The notes under the pieces are model-generated. The model had not been told where the DNA came from and did not search any database. It saw only the letters and a program-made list of their open reading frames with translations. Source: a virus. Taken from it: DNA of 28,006 nt. Numbering within the stretch: the first letter of the stretch is position 1; every line of letters starts with the position of its first letter. Of the stretch, positions 1-7,355 are shown one piece after another. The position numbers and the translations under genes were made by a program. Location: the IMG/VR virus record IMGVR_UViG_3300043438_000255, positions 1 through 28,006 of that record; one strand, given 5' to 3'.

Positions 1-117
1 GTACATATCTTGTGCGGTCTTAATCTCAGGCAATACAAGTTTCTCGTCTACGTTAGCGTGTAAGCCAGACCTGTCTTTAATATTCTGTACGCTTATGAAT
101 AATGTGTTTAAGCTCAT
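1..117 (-). CDS. Head-tail adaptor-like protein, N-terminal part (cut by window edge)
   Basis: The ATG is at 115-117 and the frame stays open for 39 codons to the window edge, so only the N-terminus is seen (begins MSLNTLFISVQNIKDR, later DEKLVLPEIKTAQDMY). It starts four bases after the portal stop codon, so it is the next gene of the head operon. From memory the opening resembles small proteins that follow the portal in Bacteroidota phages and are thought to act as head-tail connectors. That role is an inference from position and a short stretch of sequence. Confidence 0.65.
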   Translation of the reverse strand, partial: MSLNTLFISVQNIKDRSGLHANVDEKLVLPEIKTAQDMY

Positions 118-120
118 TTC

Positions 121-2100
121 TTATTTTTTTCTCGTTACTACGTTTGTTTTCCACTCGTGCCTACAACTTGGAGAATGGGTATTAGTTCCAGGCTTTGTGT
201 ACCAACCGCCACCTCTATTCCAAACACTATAACCAAGCCTTGCACTCATTGATTCAATTTCGCTACGGCTATACATCTTCTTAGCTTCTAATAAGTGTAC
301 GCAGAATGGTCTGCTTGTACCTTTGTTAGCATCGCTAAAGCCTGACTTCCACTCGTAAGAATAACGAATTAATATTTCTGTTGTTGTAGGTTTTACTGCA
401 CCAACTGTTACACCTAATGGCTTTACTAATTCTCTCTCTATAATTACATTTGAATTATCGCCTTTGCCTATTGTCTTAGAAATAGTTTTAATGATGTTTC
501 TTTCTTCTAAGCTTTTTAGGATAGCAACAATTTCAGGTATAGTAACCTTTAAAACTTCGGCTAAAACATCGGTTGTAATATTCTTTTGTTTGCTGATTTG
601 GTCTAATACGTTTGCTTCTAATTGATTTACATCGGCAAATGTTTGGTAGTCGTCATCATCACTAAATCTTGTCTTACTTTTAAAGATTTCGAATTGCTCT
701 CTATCTTCTCCAAACTCATAGAATATCTTGTAGTCATCTTCGCTAAACTCTAATTCTTCCGAACCTAACCAAGTAGCTACTTCTTCATCGCTTAAAGCAT
801 ATCCACCCTTTAACATAGAACTTGCTTGTTCTCTTGTTATTTTGCCCTTGTTAAAATCTCTAATGATACGCTGCATATTTTGCCACTCACGACCTTTTAA
901 GCCTTTGATATGCTCGTTCACACTTAAAGGACTTGCTGCCATCGGTTGTTCACTTTCAATAGGCAATCCGTATTTAGTAGGGTCAATACCTAACTTCTCT
1001 AATATCCATTCTTTAGGTGCTACTTCTTTAATTACGCTTTCGCTAAAGTCAATACCGATTGGGTCTACGGGTTGAAGTTTTAACTCCTCGGTAACTCCTG
1101 CATATTGACCTAACATATTAAATACGCCTTCAATTTGCATTTGCTTATAGCGTACATAAGTGTTGTTAAATATCTCGTAGCTATCTCGCATCTGTTGGCG
1201 GTTGCCTAATTGACCAGGCATAGCAATACCGAACAAGTCAGGACTTGTAATCTGGTGTCCGCTAAATATGTTAGTTTGTATTAACTCGTCTACACGGCTA
1301 AAATCTTCTTTAGTTAAATCACTCGCACCCAAATCGTCTACAATAGGCTTACGGGTTAAATCGTTTACAAACGCAAGTAAATACTTCTTTCCGTCTGCAC
1401 CCGTATACATATTATCGAACTGCTTACTAACAAGGCGTTTTTCTTCAGGACTTGGTTCCCCGTTTGGTAAGGTAATAAGTTTACTTGCACTAAAGCCTGT
1501 TTGAGCATTACCCAAAACGTGCTTACTTACTTCTACATCACTTTCGATGTAATTCAAAGCACCGAAATAACCAGGAAGGCTATAAACGTTCATACCAGGT
1601 CGGTACTCCTTTACATAAAGTATCTGCACACCTTGTGGGTTAGCAGGGTTAAACGCATTGTATATCTCGGCTTGTTCTTGGTTGCGTGTAGCTTTCCAAT
1701 CTTCTTTGTACCAAAACTGCGTATTGTCTTTGTTGGTTCTAATCTTTGTATAATCACAATGCCACAACTCCGCAACTTGACCGCCCATTACACTCCAAAT
1801 AACTTGGATATAAGCACCGCCAAATAGTTCTAAATCTAAAGCAACCTTTTTAGTTAAGTCGTTAAGGGTTTCTTCTCTATTGACTTTCTTAACCATATCT
1901 TGCTCCCCTGCCCAACCATTGCCGACAATGTAATTAACTTTGCCTCTAATGATAGCGTTGTGCTTTGCAGATTTGTTAAATAGGTCTAATAGGTATTGCG
2001 GATAGTCATTGTTTTGACCATACTGCATATACCCTTCGCCTTTTTTCTCTTTATATTCAGGCTGCTTTGCTTCCGCAAATGTCAATACTTTTATTTCCAT
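121..2100 (-). CDS. Phage portal protein with internal winged-helix segment and Mu-F-like C-terminus
   Basis: A 659-residue protein whose first 400 or so residues fit a portal, the dodecameric ring at the capsid vertex through which DNA is packaged and released. Supporting stretches are the N-terminal NDYPQYLLDLFNKSAKHNAI, the central FSGHQITSPDLFGIAMPGQL and the YEIFNNTYVRYKQMQIEGVF helix (residues about 308-327). Residues about 494-560 look like a winged-helix DNA-binding fold (VLDQISKQKNITTDVLAEVL, then a recognition-helix and wing pattern), which is unusual in a portal. Residues 596-650 end in GGWYT and CRHEW, as in Mu gpF-like minor head proteins. The ATG at 2100 overlaps the stop of the upstream gene (ATAATG). 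It lies downstream of the capsid gene, the reverse of the common order. Confidence 0.9.
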   Translation of the reverse strand: MEIKVLTFAEAKQPEYKEKKGEGYMQYGQNNDYPQYLLDLFNKSAKHNAIIRGKVNYIVGNGWAGEQDMVKKVNREETLNDLTKKVALDLELFGGAYIQVIWSVMGGQVAELWHCDYTKIRTNKDNTQFWYKEDWKATRNQEQAEIYNAFNPANPQGVQILYVKEYRPGMNVYSLPGYFGALNYIESDVEVSKHVLGNAQTGFSASKLITLPNGEPSPEEKRLVSKQFDNMYTGADGKKYLLAFVNDLTRKPIVDDLGASDLTKEDFSRVDELIQTNIFSGHQITSPDLFGIAMPGQLGNRQQMRDSYEIFNNTYVRYKQMQIEGVFNMLGQYAGVTEELKLQPVDPIGIDFSESVIKEVAPKEWILEKLGIDPTKYGLPIESEQPMAASPLSVNEHIKGLKGREWQNMQRIIRDFNKGKITREQASSMLKGGYALSDEEVATWLGSEELEFSEDDYKIFYEFGEDREQFEIFKSKTRFSDDDDYQTFADVNQLEANVLDQISKQKNITTDVLAEVLKVTIPEIVAILKSLEERNIIKTISKTIGKGDNSNVIIERELVKPLGVTVGAVKPTTTEILIRYSYEWKSGFSDANKGTSRPFCVHLLEAKKMYSRSEIESMSARLGYSVWNRGGGWYTKPGTNTHSPSCRHEWKTNVVTRKK

Positions 2101-2474
2101 TATTGTCTAATTGTGAATGTGCTTGTTGTTTCGTATTCCGTAAATGATATAGTTGTTCCCGATAACTCCATAATGCCACTTTCAAGCAAGTTTAAGCCTG
2201 TCGGGTTTGTATTGGTAGTACTTGTTTGCTCGTAGATTGTATAGGTGTATTGCCCGTTTAAAGCCGTATTAAAGTAGTTATTAACTACAATGCTAAACTC
2301 GTTGTAACGTTCCTTGTAAGGACTTATATCCGTGTTGTTTAGCTTTACGAATTTGATGTCCGTATTTGTGCTTCTATTCTCGAAAATAAATAGATAATTA
2401 GGACTTGTAAGCGTTTGCTTCTCAGTCAAGGTAAGTATTATATTTTGGGTTTGCCCCTTAGTTAATCTTATCAC
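2100..2474 (-). CDS. Beta-rich phage structural protein of unknown role
   Basis: A 124-residue protein rich in T, N and beta-branched residues (MIRLTKGQTQNIILTLTEKQ at the start, ISFTEYETTSTFTIRQ at the end). The pattern suggests an all-beta fold with no catalytic motif. It sits between the tail-tube-like gene and the portal, and its stop overlaps the portal start, so the two are probably translationally coupled. I recall similar small proteins beside portal genes in Bacteroidota phages, but none with a proven function. The start appears to be GTG at 2472-2474, just after a strong terminator, with a weak promoter-like TATATTTA between. A decoration or head-completion role is possible but not shown. 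Confidence 0.7.
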   Translation of the reverse strand: MIRLTKGQTQNIILTLTEKQTLTSPNYLFIFENRSTNTDIKFVKLNNTDISPYKERYNEFSIVVNNYFNTALNGQYTYTIYEQTSTTNTNPTGLNLLESGIMELSGTTISFTEYETTSTFTIRQ

Positions 2475-2511
2475 AACTATAAATATAAACTATTGCGATT
2501 GTTTGCAAAAT

Positions 2512-2541
2512 AAAAAACCCCCGCCTAATTAAAGACGAGGG
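2512..2541 (-). terminator. Intrinsic terminator after the tail-tube-like gene
   Basis: Read on the minus strand, CCCTCGTC is followed by a short AT loop and then GGCGGGGG, a nine-pair stem with some G-U pairs, and directly by TTTTTTATTTT. It lies 26 bases after the stop of the gene at 2567-3088. It should end or attenuate the head transcript before the portal. Confidence 0.88.
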
Positions 2542-2566
2542 CATCTATATACAAAACCAAAACAAC

Positions 2567-3088
2567 CTAAGAACCTGCGGTGGTTAATTGACCTGCCACA
2601 GTTGAGTTTACTTCTGGAGCAAGGGCTGGCTCTGCACCTGTGAAGGTAAGAGTATAGCCGCTTCTGTCTCCTTCAGCCGTACCTGTACCTGCGCTACCGC
2701 CTGTAAGGTCTAAGCCTCTTTGTTTTCCTAAGTACCAGTATTTGCCATTGTTATCTTTGGCAACTGCTACTAAAGTGTTTTGAGCTAATAACAAGATTTC
2801 GTTTCTTGTGTTCGCTTGTAATTTGTTTAATACTATGGTTAATTCTGGAGCATAAAAGATAGTTCCGTTTTGTACGTTTGCATTAACATTCTCAACTAAT
2901 TGAGAAGTGCCTTTTACAAGTTCGTACTTATAGAACTTCTTACCAGATGCTTTTACTAAAGCGGTAATTACACCACTTGCCTCTGTTGTAGAGGTAACAT
3001 CTCCTGCCGCCATAAAATAAACTTCGGTTATACCGCCTAAACTGTCTTTGCAGTCAAGAGTATAATTTTGAGTTAAAGCACAAGGCAT
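2567..3088 (-). CDS. Structural protein, candidate tail tube or capsid decoration protein
   Basis: A 173-residue protein starting MPCALTQNYTLDCKDSLGGI and containing NEILLLAQNTLVAVAKDNNG and a glycine-rich GGSAGTGTAEGDRSGYTLTF segment. The composition is soluble and beta-rich, without a signal or membrane segment. It is the first gene after the major capsid gene and is bracketed by intrinsic terminators on both sides, which fits a separately controlled, abundant structural protein. I recognise the family as conserved in Bacteroidota phages and prophages, but its role is not settled. Its size, and the lack of any other tube candidate in the window, favour a major tail protein, with a capsid decoration protein as the alternative. 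Confidence 0.7.
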   Translation of the reverse strand: MPCALTQNYTLDCKDSLGGITEVYFMAAGDVTSTTEASGVITALVKASGKKFYKYELVKGTSQLVENVNANVQNGTIFYAPELTIVLNKLQANTRNEILLLAQNTLVAVAKDNNGKYWYLGKQRGLDLTGGSAGTGTAEGDRSGYTLTFTGAEPALAPEVNSTVAGQLTTAGS

Positions 3089-3110
3089 ATTGTTGAATTT
3101 AATTAGTTTG

Positions 3111-3141
3111 AAAAAATGGGTAGGTGTATTTCAACCTACCC
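3111..3141 (-). terminator. Intrinsic terminator directly after the major capsid gene
   Basis: On the minus strand, GGGTAGGT and ACCTACCC form a perfect eight-pair stem around an eight-base loop, followed by A and then TTTTTT. The stem begins seven bases after the capsid stop codon. It can both end the capsid transcript and protect its 3' end, which suits a highly expressed gene. Confidence 0.92.
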
Positions 3142-3147
3142 TATAAA

Positions 3148-4101
3148 TTATGCAAGAACGAAAGCAGCAACTTCGTCAGGGAACGCAATGTTTACGCCCA
3201 TCTTAAATTCGCTTACGAAACGTACTTGGTCAGCTTCTTTAGCATAGAAAATTTCAAACTTCTCTTCTTCGTTCAATAAGTCAGTACCTAAGAACAAGTT
3301 GCTTAAACGCATAGCGTAAACTTTATTAGTTCCGTTAAGACCTGCAACTGCTACAACTTTGATTGTAGTACCAGGAAGTACGAATTCGCTATCAGCTTTA
3401 ACATCAATTTGGTAATTGAAAGAACCGCTATTTTTTAGAGCAATAGTGTAAGTACGGAATAAATCTTGACCACAGAAGATAGTCATATCGTCAGCAGCTA
3501 CAACTTTTGCAGGGATTGCACGATAAACGCCATCAAAGATGCTAATTACGTTAGCAGCAGTAATGCTTGATAAAGGAGCGCCACTAATAAAAGTAGAAGC
3601 GTTTGCAGCAACAACACCTGAAGCAGCACCGATTAACTTAACAAGACCATCGAACTTGTTTAAGTTTACGTTCACACTTGAAGTGTCTCCTTGCCATAAA
3701 GCAGTTTCTAATTGTGCAGCGATAGTTTTAGCTTTCTTATCAGCAAATTCTTGCTCGAAAGGAATGCTATCGTACATAGAACCAGTAGGTAAAGCTTTTT
3801 GTAAATACTTTGCTTCAAGGTCTTTAGGACATAAAGCTTCGTTTACTTTAATTTTACCAGGAGTTACAGTACGTTGAGTGAAAGTTGTAGAGCCAGAAGC
3901 ATTGAAACCACAAGTGCCACCAGCTTGGAAGATAGCGTCAGTTTCCATAATGTTAATCTTCTCGCTTGACTTTACGCCAACCATAACGTTACCTGCACTC
4001 TTAATAAGAGCAGCAGTTTTTGCACCCAATACAGATGAAGTTACAAGTAGAGCTTCGTTTTCTTTTGTATAGTTTGCTAATGCAGATACATCAAATCCCA
4101 T
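3148..4101 (-). CDS. Major capsid protein
   Basis: A 317-residue protein with the size and layout of a HK97-fold capsid subunit. It has an N-terminal arm (MGFDVSALANYTKENEALLV), a central domain around FEQEFADKKAKTIAAQLETALWQGD with a long helix, and a C-terminal beta section ending RFVSEFKMGVNIAFPDEVAAFVLA. No separate long N-terminal delta domain is visible, consistent with the distinct scaffold-like gene just upstream. Codon choice looks more uniform than in neighbouring genes (for example repeated GCA and GTA), as expected for strong expression. It follows protease and scaffold genes and is closed by a strong terminator. The identification rests on this context plus the fold-like pattern. 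Confidence 0.88.
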   Translation of the reverse strand: MGFDVSALANYTKENEALLVTSSVLGAKTAALIKSAGNVMVGVKSSEKINIMETDAIFQAGGTCGFNASGSTTFTQRTVTPGKIKVNEALCPKDLEAKYLQKALPTGSMYDSIPFEQEFADKKAKTIAAQLETALWQGDTSSVNVNLNKFDGLVKLIGAASGVVAANASTFISGAPLSSITAANVISIFDGVYRAIPAKVVAADDMTIFCGQDLFRTYTIALKNSGSFNYQIDVKADSEFVLPGTTIKVVAVAGLNGTNKVYAMRLSNLFLGTDLLNEEEKFEIFYAKEADQVRFVSEFKMGVNIAFPDEVAAFVLA

Positions 4102-4113
4102 TTTATTTTATTT

Positions 4114-4704
4114 TTATTTGTTTAATAAAGCGTTTCTAAATTTCGCAATTCTTTCGTACTTCATATCTTTTGTAGTTACGTTAGAACCGAATGTTTGTTT
4201 TGGTTGCGCAATAGGTTCAGCGTTAGGTGTCTTAGTAAGTGCTTCTATTAACTCAGCTACTTGACTAAAGCCATTCTTAACTTTTGCCTCTAATTGTGCT
4301 ACTTGTGTTTTAAGATTTTCGTTTTCGGAAACTAAAGCAGCGATTTCTTCTGCCATCTTTTCTTCCATCTTCTTACCCATTTCAGCAGGTACTTCTTCAG
4401 CGATTTCCGCTTCTGCTTCTGGAGTTTCGATAGAAATGATTTTAGAATTTTCGTCTAACTCAATTTGAGTTCCGTCTGCTAATTGGTGTTCTCCCATTGG
4501 TGCAGGACTTCCATCTTCCAATGTAACTTGACCACCGATAGCAAGTTCGCTAATCATAACCTTAGTTCCGTCTATAAGGCTATATTCTGCGAATGTAACA
4601 GGTACTTCTTCGATAGGTGCAGGAGCAGGTGCAGGTGCATCTACCATTGGCATATCTTCGAATAAAGCCCTAATTTGCATAATTGCATCTTTTGCGTTCA
4701 TCAT
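4114..4704 (-). CDS. Scaffold-like head assembly protein
   Basis: A 196-residue acidic protein. Residues 20-32 are a proline-alanine stretch (APAPAPAPIEEVP), residues 35-95 have short repeated beta segments (DGTKVMISELAIGG, then DGTQIELDENSKI), and residues about 110-160 form a clear coiled coil (EEKMAEEIAALVSENENLKT onward). The C-terminus is basic (KYERIAKFRNALLNK). A protease-scaffold-capsid order is standard in long-tailed phages, and a coiled coil with a basic end that binds capsid subunits is a usual scaffold design. Two tandem ATG codons (4704 and 4701) give an uncertain start. The function is inferred from position and shape, not from a catalytic motif. Confidence 0.75.
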   Translation of the reverse strand: MMNAKDAIMQIRALFEDMPMVDAPAPAPAPIEEVPVTFAEYSLIDGTKVMISELAIGGQVTLEDGSPAPMGEHQLADGTQIELDENSKIISIETPEAEAEIAEEVPAEMGKKMEEKMAEEIAALVSENENLKTQVAQLEAKVKNGFSQVAELIEALTKTPNAEPIAQPKQTFGSNVTTKDMKYERIAKFRNALLNK

Positions 4705-4740
4705 TCTTTTTGTTTAAATATTAATAAAAGATTTTGTTTA

Positions 4741-5325
4741 TCATTTAACCCGTTGCAATATTTCCTTTATTGCATTCATAAGTTCTTGTTCTTTGCTTGG
4801 CTTTGTCTTATAGGTAAATAATCCCTCTACACTAAAGCCTTTAAATTTGCCCTCTTTAACATCGTTCCACACGCCTTCGTTGTCTACTTTGAAAGAGCCA
4901 AACCAAGACCCGTCAGGTGCATCTTCAAAACCCTTCATTGGTTGTATGCCACGGCTTTCGTCTGTAATAAAGCTTTCAAACATAGTAACGCCTTCTACTT
5001 GTTGGTCAGGAGAGTGCATTAAGTTTACGTTTGATTGGTAGCCTCTTTTGAAAAACTTTTGAGCAATCTTAAAAATAGTATCCTTAGAGAACACCACATA
5101 GTAATCGCCGTAAGTAGCATCGCTGCGAAAAATAGGTACGTCAGCAAGCATAAGAGGTCCAGAAATAATACGCTTATCTTCGCTAACCACTTCAAAGCGT
5201 TGTTGGTTTTTAAAGGCATTCCAATTCTTTTGTATAGCAGGTCTGTCTACGAGTGCCACATAATCCACCTCGGCATCGTCATTCATATCCTCGCTAATGT
5301 CTAATAAATAAATAGGTAAGTCCAT
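4741..5325 (-). CDS. XkdF-like prohead protease (S78-type serine peptidase)
   Basis: A 194-residue protein fitting the XkdF-like Peptidase_S78_2 family, which matures the head by cutting the scaffold and sometimes the capsid. Visible marks are the N-terminal VDRPAIQKNW segment (residues 26-35), a probable catalytic histidine H104 in NLMHSPDQQVEG, and a probable catalytic serine S165 in FKGFSVEGLF. The third catalytic residue cannot be assigned by eye. It is directly upstream of the scaffold-like and capsid genes, as expected. It starts at the ATG of 5323-5325, 36 bases after the tape measure stop. No fusion to the scaffold is seen, so the enzyme is expected to act in trans or to be packaged in the prohead. 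Confidence 0.85.
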   Translation of the reverse strand: MDLPIYLLDISEDMNDDAEVDYVALVDRPAIQKNWNAFKNQQRFEVVSEDKRIISGPLMLADVPIFRSDATYGDYYVVFSKDTIFKIAQKFFKRGYQSNVNLMHSPDQQVEGVTMFESFITDESRGIQPMKGFEDAPDGSWFGSFKVDNEGVWNDVKEGKFKGFSVEGLFTYKTKPSKEQELMNAIKEILQRVK

Positions 5326-5360
5326 ATTCGTAAATATTAAGTGTTTTAAATTGTTATCAT

Positions 5361-7355
5361 TTAACCGAACCTTGCTCTTTGCTTGATAGCTGCAATACGT
5401 TGCTGATTGTTTGTAACATCGCTTTCTACAACGTAGCTTCTCACGGCTTGGTTACCAAGTGCATTAATAGATTGGCTATCTAATGTAGTTGTTTGTGCTT
5501 GTGGTTGTGGTGGTGCAACGGGTGCAGAAGCATTTAAGCTTGGAGTACTTCCGCTACTTCCACCAGGAACTCCTGGCAATGGCGTACTAATAATCTTCTT
5601 TACGCTTAGTAAACCTTGTGCGATTGTACTACCTGCCGCCACAAAGTTAAAAGGGAATGGAACATCTTTTAAGGCTCTTGTCGCACCCGTGTAAGTATTC
5701 ATTACGGCTTGTGCAATACTAAGTGCCTTACCTGCTGCCGATTCTTTACCTACTATCTCAATGGCAGTGTTAATACCCGTGTTAAGTATTGCTAACTTTT
5801 GGTCTTGTACTGCCCTTTCTATTGCAATTCTACCCGTTGCGGTTTGCTTATCAAACGCTTCTAATTCGGCAGCCGTTGCCTTTCTTGCCACCATTTCTTT
5901 TCTTTCTAATTCCCTTCTTCTATCGTATAGGTCGAATTGGTCTTGGAATGTCGCCTCTCCTAAAGCCTTATTTAATTCATAATCGGCTTGTGCTAATGCA
6001 ATAGTGTCTGCTCTAAACTTAGATTCTTTATCTAATTTAGCTTGTAAGATAGCAGCATCTAATGCAACAATTTGATTATTTATTTCTGCTTTCTTTTCAG
6101 CAAAAGCTATCTCTGCATCTGCTCTTGCTTGTGTACCTGCTTTAGTATTGTTAATGTTATCTTGTAGCCTTTTTAATTCTAATGCAGCTTCTTCTTCGGC
6201 TATTTGTTTTTTAGTAGTTTGCTTTAATACTTCGTCTTTAATTAAGTCGGCATTAACTTTCCTTTGGTCGAGTGCTATCTTGTTCGCACTTGCTGCAAGT
6301 GAAGAATCTATTGCTATTTTTTCTTTTGTTAATGCAACGGCATTGGCTAATTGCTCCGACCTTAAACCTGCTACCTGTGCTTCTACCGCAGCTACTTCGT
6401 TTTGTGCTTCAATCAATGCTGCTTGTAATTCTACACTTGATTTGTTTTGTGCAAGTTCGGCAGCAGCGGCAGCTACTCTTGTTTGAGCAAGTTTCTTTTG
6501 TGCTTTCTCTTGTTCGTCTAAAACTTTAGCTAATTGATTATTGGCTGCAATCCTTTCGTCTACGCTTTTAAATTCGTCATCTCTAATTTGTCTTAACTGC
6601 TCGGCTTGTCTATCGTACTTTTCTACAAGACCTGCTAATTGCGCAGCAGCAATCTTTGCGCTATTTTGTAAAGCGATAGTCGCCTTTGCTTGTTCGTATA
6701 CCGCAGCTACGTTAATCTTAGATGCCTTTTCTACTACACCAGTTACAACCGCACCTACCGACTTTGCCGCTTCTCCAAAGTTGTTGTAAATATCCTTACC
6801 TGCTTCTACCGCATTCTTCCCTGTATCTTTTAAACTATCCTTAGTTTTATTAATGTTCTCGGTAAGTTCCTTAATAACCTTTTGGTCTTTGTCTCCTAAT
6901 GGCGACTTCTCCCAAGCAAGTTGTATCTCATTAATAACTAATTTAAGTCCGTCAAATGCTAACTTTAAAGGAGTAACGGCAAGAGTAAATACTCCACTTA
7001 ATACTTTACCAAGTGCAGCAAAGCCATTTGTATTCTTACCTACTTCCGAGGTTACATCAATAAAGATGTCTATAAGCGTAGATATAATTGTAGAAATAGT
7101 ATTGAATACCGCAGCTACACTATCGGCAACCTTTTGGTTCTTACTAAGTGTTTCTTTGAAGAAATTAAAAGCACCTGCAATAACACTAACTACACCTAAC
7201 GACTTAATGGTATTACCTAAAGTCGAAAACGCACCTTGTCCTTGTTTAGCCGACTTGGTAGCATCTTGGGTTTTGTCCGATAATTTATCTATATTCTTTT
7301 CCCCGTCTTTAGTATTAACATTTATCTCGAGGTTAAATTTTTGAGTTTCTGCCAT
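5361..7355 (-). CDS. Tail tape measure-like protein
   Basis: A 664-residue protein with tape measure features. The N-terminus has alternating polar and non-polar residues followed by a hydrophobic segment (SLGVVSVIAGAFNFFKETL, about residues 52-70) and another at about 80-100. Residues about 230-560 are a very long alanine- and glutamine-rich coiled coil (KAQKKLAQTRVAAAAAELAQ and similar). A proline- and serine-rich linker precedes the conserved end NALGNQAVRSYVVESDVTNN. Tape measures set tail length and help DNA exit through the host membrane. A length of 664 residues would predict a tail of about 100 nm by the usual 0.15 nm per residue rule, if the assignment holds. The ATG overlaps the stop of the preceding tail gene. 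Confidence 0.82.
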   Translation of the reverse strand: MAETQKFNLEINVNTKDGEKNIDKLSDKTQDATKSAKQGQGAFSTLGNTIKSLGVVSVIAGAFNFFKETLSKNQKVADSVAAVFNTISTIISTLIDIFIDVTSEVGKNTNGFAALGKVLSGVFTLAVTPLKLAFDGLKLVINEIQLAWEKSPLGDKDQKVIKELTENINKTKDSLKDTGKNAVEAGKDIYNNFGEAAKSVGAVVTGVVEKASKINVAAVYEQAKATIALQNSAKIAAAQLAGLVEKYDRQAEQLRQIRDDEFKSVDERIAANNQLAKVLDEQEKAQKKLAQTRVAAAAAELAQNKSSVELQAALIEAQNEVAAVEAQVAGLRSEQLANAVALTKEKIAIDSSLAASANKIALDQRKVNADLIKDEVLKQTTKKQIAEEEAALELKRLQDNINNTKAGTQARADAEIAFAEKKAEINNQIVALDAAILQAKLDKESKFRADTIALAQADYELNKALGEATFQDQFDLYDRRRELERKEMVARKATAAELEAFDKQTATGRIAIERAVQDQKLAILNTGINTAIEIVGKESAAGKALSIAQAVMNTYTGATRALKDVPFPFNFVAAGSTIAQGLLSVKKIISTPLPGVPGGSSGSTPSLNASAPVAPPQPQAQTTTLDSQSINALGNQAVRSYVVESDVTNNQQRIAAIKQRARFG

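Noticed and set aside
842-1827. Plus-strand open frames inside the portal gene
   Set aside because: They lie antisense to a well-supported gene, have no family pattern and their composition is the mirror of the portal codons.
5761-7344. Several plus-strand frames opposite the tape measure, rich in S, A and L
   Set aside because: The tape measure's alanine- and glutamine-rich coiled coil leaves the opposite strand free of stops; no starts or operon logic support them.
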